Source of the DNA: Mimachlamys varia
Lineage: Eukaryota > Mollusca > Bivalvia > Pectinida > Pectinidae
Length of the DNA: 64,000 bases
Direction: 5' to 3'
Assembly: GCA_947623455.1 (NCBI GenBank)
Contig: OX392532.1
Location: forward strand, 45,759,058 to 45,823,057
Positions 51,256 through 60,911 of the stretch are shown here, in pieces. A program made the translations under genes and the position numbers. The notes below the pieces were generated by a model. The model saw nothing but the letters and a program-made list of their open reading frames with translations, had not been told where the DNA came from and made no database searches. Numbering within the stretch: position 1 is the first letter of the stretch; the number at the start of each line of letters is the position of its first letter.

Positions 51256-52080
51256 TAAGCAAGTTTGGTGTCCAGGGGTTGTCATAGCACGTCTCTGATA
51301 ATCAGATCTTATAGATAGTGTTATATCTTGAACAAATTAGTTTGTAAACACGCTAGTTTGCCCATTTTGAAGTTTTTTAAACGTTAGATATTTTTACGAG
51401 AAATATAATTAAACTTTACATGGCGTACGGTTAATCATCAAGTGACAACTGTGTGTATGTGTGATGATGAGGCCTCAACTTCCCATACAAATTATAGCTT
51501 AACTACCCTGTGAACTTCAGCCTCGGCAATGGTGTCGGAAGCTGTTGTCTATGTTTCTGTATCAGTGTGTTTTCTACGTGAATTCCCTTTGTGACTGACG
51601 CGGTTGAGATAAATAATCGTTCTACTTGTACCTAACGTTCAGACTTCCGTGAACTGCTAGTGTATGGTGTGGTAAGGTACCGATTTATATATATATCTAT
51701 ATATATAGACAACATACCATGACTATTGAAATACTGTTTCGTCCATACATCGACAGCAGTTGTCATGGAATTCCATTTCTCTTTATATTGTTTAGGCGGT
51801 GTTGCGCCTGTCTATATCTGATTTCTCGGTGTTGAGAGTGTTGGGACACGGCAGGTTCTCAGGCTAGTGAACAATATGCCTTTAGACAGTGTAGTGAGTA
51901 ATAGAATGAAATTACATTGGTTTCTCTAACAAAAGTGATTAGGACACAAAATTCGGAAAATGTAACGTACTGTGAATATTTCATAGTGTTGGGGACGCCA
52001 GCAGATTTGTAACATAAAGTAGATGAGTGTGTGGCGCTGTTCTGAGAGAGGAACACAAGGTCATTACTACAATGTTATAC
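51256..52080. other. Single-copy spacer
   Basis: Just right of the array GVVIARL can be read (51,277-51,297). This could be the LINE C-terminal V-V-x-A-R-L motif but is too short to rely on. A TA-rich stretch lies at 51,686-51,710. No gene recognised. Confidence 0.4.
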
Positions 52081-52112
52081 AGTTGGGTTGGGTTTTGTTT
52101 AACGCCCTATTA
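52081..52112 (-). mobile_element. SINE 3'-tail scrap
   Basis: The plus strand GGGTTGGGTTTTGTTTAACG is the complement of the 3' end of the SINE at 6909-7131 (GGACGTTAAGCAAAATAACC region). Only the last 30 or so bases are recognisable, in inverse orientation. Confidence 0.5.
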
Positions 52113-52345
52113 AAATTTGAGTTATAATTTAGAGATAAATTGATTTTTGCGTTGAGGACTTAGCGGCTCTAAGGCTAATGCTTTCAGAGAGTGCTCTCCC
52201 CTTTGCTCATTAAACATGGCAATGATACGGCATCTGTACCGCGTGGTTTTACAAATCAGGCCTAGTGTATATCCAACGAAAATCGGAGAAAGTAGGGACA
52301 AGAAAATTCGGTGTACCGACATCGGCGCTTTCTCCGAACGTCATA

Positions 52346-52585
52346 ATGGCGGAAGGTATCGTAATGCATTTGTCAGAAGATGGCTTGGAATATGAAGCTG
52401 GGGAATTTGAAGGTCAAGAAACAGATGGTATCAGGGTCACCCCGGGTTGCGGACTGGGACGTTGTTCCTTGATTCGCCCATCCCAGACTGGGAGGGGTAT
52501 GAGTAATGTTGCCAATGGGCTTGCTCAACGTTCGGAGGTTGACCGGCTAGAAGCGGCCCTACAAATTGGGAGGGGGTGCGTTTGA
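52346..52585 (+). CDS. Unidentified open frame, possibly ORF1 of the adjacent retrotransposon
   Basis: An 80-codon frame from the ATG at 52,346, beginning MAEGIVMHLSEDGLEYEAGE, with RPSQTGRGMSNVANGLAQR near its end. It is acidic at the N-terminus. It lies on the same strand and 1.8 kb upstream of the DIRS-like reverse transcriptase, where an ORF1 would sit. A second short stretch, NSDSEYLFKSFLRHVEV (about 52,710-52,760), may belong with it. I do not recognise a domain, and it could equally be a host exon. Confidence 0.25.
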   Translation: MAEGIVMHLSEDGLEYEAGEFEGQETDGIRVTPGCGLGRCSLIRPSQTGRGMSNVANGLAQRSEVDRLEAALQIGRGCV

Positions 52586-53169
52586 GGAGAGAGATCGATG
52601 CCACGAGGTAAAGGCTGTTGACTGCCTAACACCCTTCATTTCAAGTTGATTTTGTTTGCCCTTCCCAAGCCAAGTCTGCCGCTGCCACACCGCCGGCTCA
52701 TATGCAGGTTAACAGTGACAGCGAGTATTTGTTCAAATCATTTCTCCGCCATGTTGAAGTTTAACAGATAAAAACTACAGATAAAAATCTAAGACACACA
52801 AAATTGATGATTTGGGAGGAGACAAGGGACAAACAATCACGATACATCGACTATCTAAGCAGGAGCGGTGTAATTAAACCGTAAACAGAAACCAGACATA
52901 ACAGTGGGGCAGTGTCTATTCCTCTGCATGTTGAACCAAAATGACATGGACATGCCTGGGGTCCCTAAGTACCTGAAATACCTGAAGGAAACATTTCGGG
53001 GTTTTATTTTCGTCGATATACCCATCCTTGTGTTATTTTGTATGACAAAGAACACTGGGAAGTTCAAAAACAGGAGGGGTTTCAATGAAACTCTTCACGG
53101 ATGGATATACAGGATTTTCAGTTGGTCCAAAAACCAGTAAAGTTGTCATAGGCATACACAACAGCAAAA
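52586..53169. other. Spacer or degraded retrotransposon interior
   Basis: LFTDGYTGFSVGPKTSK (about 53,091-53,141) loosely resembles the stretch before the reverse transcriptase in DIRS-like proteins. The other frames are uninformative. Confidence 0.35.
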
Positions 53170-53723
53170 CGTCGCAGAGGCCCATTTCTACCTGGAGGTA
53201 AGGAGATGTGTCGCAGAGGCCCATTTCTACCTGGCGGTAAGGAGATGTGTCGCAGAGGCCCATTTCTACCTGGCGGTAAGGAGATGTGTCGCAGAGGCCC
53301 ATTTCTACCTGGCGGTAAGGAGATGTGTCGCAGAGGCCCATTTCTACCTGGCGGTAAGGAGATGTGTCGCAGAGGCCCATTTCTACCTGGCGGTAAGGAG
53401 ATGTGTCGCAGAGGCCCATTTCTACCTGGCGGTAAGGAGATGTGTCGCAGAGGCCCATCTCTACCTGGCGGTAAGGAGATGTGTCGCAGAGGCCCATCTC
53501 TACCTGGCGGTAAGGAGATGTGTCGCAGAGGCCCATCTCTACCTGGCGGTAAGGAGATGTGTCGCAGAGGCCCATCTCTACCTGGCGGTAAGGAGATTCG
53601 TCACAGAGGCCCATCTCTACCTGGCGGTAAGGAGATACGTCACAGAGGCCCATTTCTACCTGGCGGTAAGGAGATACGTCACAGAGACCCATTTCTACCT
53701 GGCGGTAAGGAGATATGTCGCAG
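53170..53723. repeat. Minisatellite, 39-bp unit, 14 near-identical copies
   Basis: Unit with core GTCGCAGAGGCCCATTTCTA plus CCTGGCGGTAAGGAGATGT. Left copies have CATTTCTAC, middle copies CATCTCTAC, and right copies GATTCGTCAC/GATACGTCAC, a clear gradient. Because 39 is 3 x 13, frames of 202 codons (plus) and 219 codons (minus) run through it with 13-residue periods. Neither has a recognised domain. Confidence 0.96.
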
Positions 53724-54170
53724 ACACAATATGGAACCCTGCGAGTTGAAGAGGTGTCGACTAAAAACTATGTTTTGGGGACCATCCAGCTGTAAAACAT
53801 CCGGAAAAAACTAGTTTGTCCCCGGGCCATCTTAGGAAAACCAGAGAGGCATTAGTCGATAGCCCCCTAAAATGGTCTGAAGGGAACGAACGAGCTATTG
53901 CCTTCTAATGATGAAGATTGATACTACATTCTCAATGGTGTACAAAAATTGGATTTGGTGGAATAACAAATACGACACGAGCTTACTCAGGGTAGCTACA
54001 AAGTAACCAAGGCACCGCAACTTATAATACATGCCAGTGGGGCGATTTCTAAATCCGAAACTAAAATCAGGTTATACATAACGCTAGCCACCCGAGACTT
54101 ACCTCATTGACCGACTGTATGCAGAATGACTTTATGCAGAATCTGACTGCTCGTGTAGTTACATTGATAT
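53724..54170. other. Degraded retrotransposon interior, probably
   Basis: Upstream neighbour of the reverse transcriptase on the same strand; no motif is clear enough to call. Confidence 0.35.
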
Positions 54171-54640
54171 AAGCGGGCAGTCGAGTATATCACACTGGAG
54201 TGTTTCCTAGCTAAAGTTGATCTGTGTAGTGCTTACCGGTCAGTGTTGTCCTTCTAACTATTCGGCAACAGGTCTGAAATGTACATTTTCATGACATGTT
54301 GACCCAAAATATATGTTTGACTGGCGATTGCCTTTTGGGGTTTTGCGTAGCCCATAGATATTTCAGAAACTCGGTGCAGCCGTCTGCAAAATAATGAATC
54401 ACACATTCGGTTTACAGTTATAGCCTACCTTGATAATTTCCTTATTCTTGAGAAATCAGCGGAGCGTTGCCAGTTGGCGCTGACGTCATTACTCCGTGTA
54501 CTGCCACAACTTAGTTTCTCAACAACCGTCCATATTGGTAGACCTGAATACCCGCTGGGTGGTTCAAGGTATTGTGATTGACACGATGAATATGTTACTG
54601 GAATTACCTGAGGACAAATTGTGTGGGTTCACTCAACTTC
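54171..54640 (+). pseudogene. DIRS-like reverse transcriptase, broken
   Basis: AVEYITLECFLAKVDLCSAY then RSV (54,174-54,245) contains motif A (K-V-D-L-x-S-A-Y). KYMFDWRLPFGVLRSP (54,309-54,356) is the F-D-x-R-L-P-F-G motif typical of DIRS/Ngaro polymerases, followed by a stop. QGIVIDTMNMLLELPEDKL (about 54,560-54,620) is the end of the palm-thumb region. The Y-x-D-D box is not readable; the region expected to hold it (near 54,430) is frameshifted. Confidence 0.75.
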
Positions 54641-54689
54641 AATTTTCTATGTTAAGGGGAAACCCTTCATTATAGCTCAGCTGGAGATT

Positions 54690-55265
54690 TTGTGTTGGAA
54701 ACTTAGTTGGGCGTCTCAGGTTATCTGTGGAGGAAGGACTTTTCTTCGTCGTATGATCGTAGGAGCCTACTATGTTGGTTAGAATATGTACACTGGGTGG
54801 CCTCTAGATATGCCAAATATGTTCAACCAGCATATTAATGTGAAGGAGCTAGTGGCAATATTATTGGTAGTACGTCGCTGGTGTGGACCTTTTCGGGAAC
54901 TTAAGGCCATTCTTTACACCGACAACAAATCTGCAGCCAGGTGGATTACTAAGGCTGAGGTGGATTACTAAAGCTGAGGTGGATTACTAAGGCTGGGGTG
55001 GATTACTAAGGCTGAGGTGGATTACTAAAGCTGAGGTGGATTACTTAGGCTGAGGTGGATTACTAAGGCTGAGGTGGATTACTAAAGCTGAGGTGGATTA
55101 CTAAGGCTGAGGTGGATTACTAAAGCTGATGCGAAGTCAGCATGCTTGTTCTGCGCATCTTGATCTGGTTTTGTGCCTATTTTAATTTTAGCATTAAGTA
55201 TATTTTTCTGCCATGTACCAGTAACATGATAGCGAACAGGTGCTCTAGATTACATGAAGTAATCA
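54690..55265 (+). pseudogene. DIRS-like RNase H, split by a 19-bp array
   Basis: KLSWASQVICGGRTFLRRMI (about 54,700-54,760) precedes the domain. NVKELVAILLVVRRW carries the catalytic Glu, and AILYTDNKSAARWITKAE the catalytic Asp. The frame runs into the 19-bp array at 54,939. Coding similarity resumes at 55,139 with LVLRILIWFCAYFNFSIKY and SNMIANRCSRLHE. In the latter, Asn sits where the last catalytic Asp (I-A-D) is expected. Confidence 0.75.
54939..55129. repeat. Minisatellite, 19-bp unit, inside RNase H coding sequence
   Basis: Ten copies of AGGTGGATTACTAAGGCTG, with AAAGCTG variants. The first unit is the in-frame coding of RWITKA in the RNase H. Coding resumes just after the last unit. 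Confidence 0.95.
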
Positions 55266-55365
55266 TTGTGTTTGCAAATATTTTCGGTAGATAACTTAGC
55301 TAACCACAAGTCGAACCGTTTTCTCTTCGGGTGGTTTGCAGGAATTAATCCTTTTTACTGCAGAA

Positions 55366-55690
55366 GCTTATAACGGAAAGGCGTGCGACAATTACACGAG
55401 TGTCACAAACATGTACACTGCGAACATCCGGTGCTACCTCAGCTTTTGTGAGACTATGATCAATTACCGGCGTCATCAGGTATGCTTCAAGTGTATATTG
55501 CGTGTTTGACACAATGAAAGTTTTTAATATCAATCAATCAAACAGTATATGAACAACGTTAAGCACATCCCATAAAGCGTCGGGGTTTGCAGACCCCTTT
55601 CAGGGCGATTGTCAAGTGCCCTGGAAGTTGAAGGATGTTAAGCGTGTTCCAGGTACAGCACAGTGTCCCGTCGATAAAGTAACTTCCAGG
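55366..55690 (+). pseudogene. Tyrosine recombinase, N-terminal (core-binding) part
   Basis: AYNGKACDNYTSVTNMYTAN then IRCYLSFCE (about 55,367-55,455) resembles the helical SAM-like domain that opens retrotransposon recombinases (S-T-x-x-x-Y-x-x-x-L-x-x-Y-L-x-F-C). After frameshifts, FQGDCQVPWKLKDVKRVPGT then AQCPVDKVT (55,601-55,687) continues it. The last residues are encoded by the first unit of the 37-bp array. Confidence 0.7.
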
Positions 55691-58600
55691 TACAGCACAG
55701 TGTCCCGTCGCAATAGTAACTTCCAGGTACAGCACAGTGCCCCGTCGCTATAGTAATTTCCAGGTACAGCACAGTGCCCCGTCGCTATAGTAACTTCCAG
55801 GTACATCACAGTGCCCCGTCGCTATAGTAATTTCCAGGTACAGCACTGTGCCCCGTCGATACAGTAACTTCCAGGTACATCACAGTGCCCTATCGCTATA
55901 GTAACTTCCAGGTACAGCACAGTGCCCCGTCGATATAGTAACTTCCAGGTACATCACAGTGCCCCGTCGCTATAGTAACTTCCAGGTACAGCAAAGTGCC
56001 CCGTCGATATAGTAACTTTCAGGTACATCACAGTGCCCCGTCGATATAGTAACTTCCAAGTACATCACAGTGCCCCGTCGCTATAGTAACTTCCAGGTAC
56101 AACACAGTGTCCTGTCGCTATAGTAATTTCCAGGTACAGCACAGTGCCCCGTCGCTATAGTAATTTCCAAGTACAGCACAGTGCCCCGTCGCTATAGTAA
56201 TTTCCAGGTACAGGTCAGTGCCCTGTCGCTATAGTAACTTCCAGGTACATCACAGTGCCCCGTCGCTATAGTAATTTCCAGGTACATCACAGTGCCCCGT
56301 CGATATAGTAATTTCCAGGTACAGCACAGTGCCCCGTCGCTATAGTAATTTCCAGGTACAGCACAGTGCCCCGTCGCTATAGTAACTTCCAGGTACATCA
56401 CAGTGCCCCGTCGCTATAGTAATTTCCAGGTACAGCACTGTGCCCCGTCGATACAGTAACTTCCAGGTACATCACAGTGCCCTATCGCTATAGTAACTTC
56501 CAGGTACAACACAGTGTACTATCGATATAGTAACTTCTAGGTACAGCACAGTGCCCCGTCGCTATAGTAACTTCCAGGTACAACACAGTGCCCTATCGAT
56601 ATAGTAACTTTCAGGTACATCACAGTGCCCCGTCGATATAGTAACTTCCAGGTACATCACAGTGCCCCGTCGATATAGTAACTTCCAGGTACATCACAGT
56701 GCCCCGTCGCTATAGTAACTTCCAGGTACAGCACAGTGTCCCGTCGATATAGTAACTTCCAGGTACAACACAGTGCCCTATCGATATAGTAATTTCCAGG
56801 AACATCACAGTGCCCCGTCGCTATAGTAACTTCCAGGTACAACACAGTGCCCTATCGATATAGTAACTTTCAGGTACATCACAGTGCCCCGTCGATATAG
56901 TAACTTCCAGTTACATCACAGTGCCCCGTCGATATAGTAACTTCCAGGCACATCACAGTGCCCCGTCGCTATAGTAACTTCCAGGTACAGCACAGTGCCC
57001 CGTCGATATAGTAACTTCCAGGCACATCACAGTGCCCCGTCGCTATAGTAACTTCCAGGTACAGCACAGTGCCCCGTCGCTATAGTAACTTCCAGGTACA
57101 TCAAAGTGCCCCGTCGCTATAGTAACTTCCAGGTACAGCACAGTGCCCCGTCGATATAGTAACTTCCAGGTACATCACAGCGTCCTGTCGCTATAGTAAC
57201 TTCCAGGTACAGCACAGTGTCCTGTCGCTATAGTAACTTCCAGGTACATCACAGTGCCCCGTCGATATAATAACTTCCAGGTACATCACAGTGCCCCGTC
57301 GCTATAGTAATTTCCAGGTACAGGTCAGTGTCCTGTCGCTATAGTAACTTCCAGGTACATCACAGTGCCCCGTCGCTATAGTAATTTCCAGGTACATCAC
57401 AGTGCCCCGTCGATATAGTAATTTCCAGGTACAGCACAGTGCCCCGTCGCTATAGTAATTTCCAGGTACAGCACAGTGCCTCGTCGCTATAGTAATTTCC
57501 AGGTACATCACAGTGCCCCGTCGCTATAGTAATTTCCAGGTACAGCACTGTGCCCCGTCGATACAGTAACTTCCAGGTACATCACAGTGCCCTATCGCTA
57601 TAGTAACTTCCAGGTACAACACAGTGTACTATCGATATAGTAACTTCCAGGTACAGCACAGTGCCCCGTCGCTATAGTAACTTCCAGGTACAACACAGTG
57701 CCCTATCGATATAGTCACTTCCAGGTACATCACAGTGCCCCGTCGATATAGTAACTTCCAGGTACATCACAGTGCCCCGTCGATATAGTAACTTCCAGGT
57801 ACATCACAGTGCCCCGTTGCTATAGTAACTTCCAGGTACAGCACAGTGTCCCGTCGCTATAGTAACTTCCAGGTACAACACAGTGCCCTATCGATATAGT
57901 AACTTCCAGGAACATCACAGTGCCCCGTCGCTATAGTAACTTCCAGGTACAACACAGTGCCCTATCGATATAGTAACTTTCAGGTACATCACAGTGCCCC
58001 GTCGATATAGTAACTTCCAGTTACATCACAGTGCCCCGTCGATATAGTAACTTCCAGGCACATCACAGTGCCCCGTCGCTATAGTAACTTCCAGGTACAG
58101 CACAGTGCCCCGTCGATATAGTAACTTCCAGGCACATCAAAGTGCCCCGTCGCTATAGTAACTTCCAGGTACAGCACAGTGCCCCGTCGCTATAGTAACT
58201 TCCAGGTACATCAAAGTGCCCCGTCGCTATAGTAACTTCCAGGTACAGCACAGTGCCCCGTCGCTATAGTAACTTCCAGGTACAGCACAGTGCCCCGTCG
58301 CTATAGTAACTTCCAGGTACAACACAGTGCCCTATCGATATAGTAACTTCCAGGTACATCACAGCGTCCTGTCGCTATAGTAACTTCCAGGTACAGCACA
58401 GTGTCCTGTCGCTATAGTAACTTCCAGGTACAACACAGTGCCCCGTCGATATAGTAACTTCCAGGTACAGCACAGTGTCCTGTCGCTATAGTAACTTCCA
58501 GGTACAACACAGTGTACTATCAATATAGTAACATCCAGGTACATCACAGTGCCCCGTCGATATAATAACTTCCAGGTACATCACAGTGCCCCGTCGATAT

Positions 58601-60560
58601 AGTAACTTCCAGGTACAGCACAGTGCCCCGTCGATATAGTAACTTCCAGGCACATCACAGTGCCCCGTCGCTATAGTAACTTCCAGGAACATCACAGTGC
58701 CCCGTCGCTATAGTAACTTCCAGGTACAACACAGTGCCCTATCGATATAGTAACTTCCAGGTACATCACAGTGCCCCGTCGCTATAGTAATTTCCAGGTA
58801 CAGCACAGTGTCCCGTCGCTATAGTAACTTCCAGGTACAACACAGTGCCCTATCGATAAAGTAACTTCCAGGTACATCACAGTGCCCCGTCGATATAGTA
58901 ACTTCCAGGTACATCACAGTGCCCCGTCGATATAGTAACTTCCAGGTACATCACAGTGCCCCGTCGCTATAGTAACTTCCAGGAACATCACAGTGCCCTA
59001 TCGATATAGTAACTTCCAGGTACAACACAGTGCCCTATCGATATAGTAACTTTCAGGTACATCACAGTGCCCCGTCGATATAGTAACTTCCAGTTACATC
59101 ACAGTGCCCCGTCGATATAATAACTTCCAGGCACATCACAGTGCCCCGTCGCTATAGTAACTTCCAGGTACAGCACAGTGCCCCGTCGATATAGTAACTT
59201 CCAGGCACATCACAGTGCCCCGTCGCTATAGTAACTTCCAGGTACAGCACAGTGCCCCGTCGCTATAGTAACTTCCAGGTACATCAAAGTGCCCCGTCGC
59301 TATAGTAACTTCCAGGTACAGCACAGTGCCCCGTCGCTATAGTAACTTCCAGGTACAGCACAGTGCCCCGTCGATATAGTAACTTCCAGGTACAACACAG
59401 TGCCCCGTCGATATAGTAACTTCCAGGTACATCACAGTGCCCCGTCGCTATAGTAACTTCCAGGTACAACACAGTGCCCTATCGATATAGTAACATCCAG
59501 GTACATCACAGTGCCCCGTCGATATAATAACTTCCAGGTACATCACAGTGCCCCGTCGATATAGTAACTTCCAGGTACATCACAGTGCCCCGTCGCTATA
59601 GTAACTTCCAGGTACAGCACAGTGCCCCGTCGCTATAGTAACTTCTAGGTACAACACAGTGCCCTGTCGCTATAGTAACTTCTAGGTACAGCACAGTGAC
59701 CTGTCGATATAGTTACTTCCAGGAACATCACAGTGTCCTTTCGCTATAATAACTTCCAGATACAGCACAGTGCCCCGTCGCTATAGTAACTTCCAGTTAA
59801 TCACAGTGCCCCGTCGCTACAGTAACTTCCAGGTACAGCACAGTGCCCGTCGCTATAGTAATTTCCAGGTACATCACAGTGCCCCGTCGATACAGTAACT
59901 TCCAGGTACATCACAGTGCCCCGTCGCTATAGTAACTTCCAGGTACATCACAGTGTACTGTCGCTATAGTATCTTCCAGGTACATCACAGTGCCCCGTCG
60001 ATATAGTAACTTCCAGGTACATCACAGTGTACTGTCGCTATAGTATCTTCCAGGTACAACACAGTGCCCGTCGCTATAGTAACTTCCAGGTACATCACAG
60101 TGCCCCGTCGATACAGTAACATCCAGGTACATCACAGTGCCCGTCGCTATAGTAATTTCCAGGTACATCACAGTGCCCCGTCGATATAATAACTTCCAGG
60201 TACATCACAGTGCTCCGTCGCTATAGTAACTCCCAGGTACATCACTGTGCCCCGTCGCTATAGTATCTTCCAGGTACATCACAGTGCCCCGTTGCTATAG
60301 TAACTTCCAGGTACAGCACTGTGCCCCGTCGATATAGTAACTTCAAGGTACAGCACAGTGCCCCGTCGATATAGTAACTTCCAGGTACAGCACAGTGCCC
60401 TGTCGATATTAACTTCTAGGTACAGCACAGTGCCCTGTCGATATAGTAACTTCCAGGTACAGCACAGTGCCCCGTCGATATAGTAACTTCCAGGTACATC
60501 ACAGTGCCCCGTCGTTATAGTAACTTCCAGGTACGGCACAGTGCCTTGTCGCAATAGTAA
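55647..60560. repeat. Minisatellite, 37-bp unit, about 133 copies, inside recombinase coding sequence
   Basis: Unit with core TTCCAGGTACAGCACAGTGC plus CCCGTCGATATAGTAAC. Main variants are CAGCAC/CATCAC/CAACAC and CGCTATAG/CGATATAG. A higher-order period of about 1,110 bp (30 units) is seen: CCAGGCACATC pairs at 56,945 and 58,055, a third set about 29 units on, and matching frames at 56,192 and 57,302. The first unit encodes VPGTAQCPVDKVT of the recombinase and the last runs into AIVTPQLLLSV. Frames of 37-residue period are by-products. Confidence 0.97.
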
Positions 60561-60742
60561 CTCCTCAGTTACTACTGTCAGTATATAGGAGTTTGGATTG
60601 GTCATGCCTCAGTGACTTTTCTTTCGGGAGTGCATGTATTGCAGCATTCTTCGGTCTGTTCCGTCCTGGTAACATCACAGTTCAGGGTTCATTTAACCCT
60701 TCCAACGACTTTAGGCGCGTGGATACCACGTTGCGTTCTTAG
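60551..60742 (+). pseudogene. Tyrosine recombinase, start of catalytic domain
   Basis: 63 codons in one frame from the last array unit: AIVTPQLLLSVYRSLDW, then SDFSFGSACIAAFFGLFRPG, then FNPSNDFRRVDTTLRS and a stop at 60,740. The GLFR Arg is in the position of the first catalytic Arg of the R-H-R-Y set. The remaining catalytic residues are not found before the next array at 60,912. Confidence 0.72.
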
Positions 60743-60911
60743 CGTGAAGAGCTGGAAGTGAAGAGCCGTCTAATTTCGAGATTCTGCATCTTCTATAATT
60801 GAATGTCGATTTAAGCGTTCAAAAAAGGTGAAACAATGTGAAACATTTGTATTTTATGAAATCCAGGACACCGCCAGGTGTCTACCGGGGTGACATTTGA
60901 GATAAGAGAGA
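60743..60911. other. Short spacer, possibly decayed recombinase
   Basis: Follows the recombinase stop; no further motif is readable before the 39-bp array. Confidence 0.4.

Larger units (their letters stand above)
54171..60742 (+). mobile_element. DIRS/Ngaro-like tyrosine-recombinase retrotransposon, expanded remnant
   Basis: In plus-strand order: reverse transcriptase (54,171-54,620), RNase H (54,690-55,265), tyrosine recombinase N-terminal part (55,366-55,690) and catalytic-domain start (60,551-60,742). This RT, RNase H, YR order defines tyrosine-recombinase retrotransposons, which integrate with a recombinase in place of a DDE integrase. Two minisatellites lie inside the coding sequence. 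Without them the coding remnant would be about 1.5 kb. Stops and frameshifts show it is inactive. The rest of the recombinase after VDTTLRS is not recognisable. Confidence 0.75.

Noticed and set aside
55605..55660. Inverted CCTGGAAGTT beside the 37-bp array (unit has AACTTCCAGG)
   Set aside because: Ten bases only, and the flank is accounted for as recombinase coding sequence (VPWKLKD).
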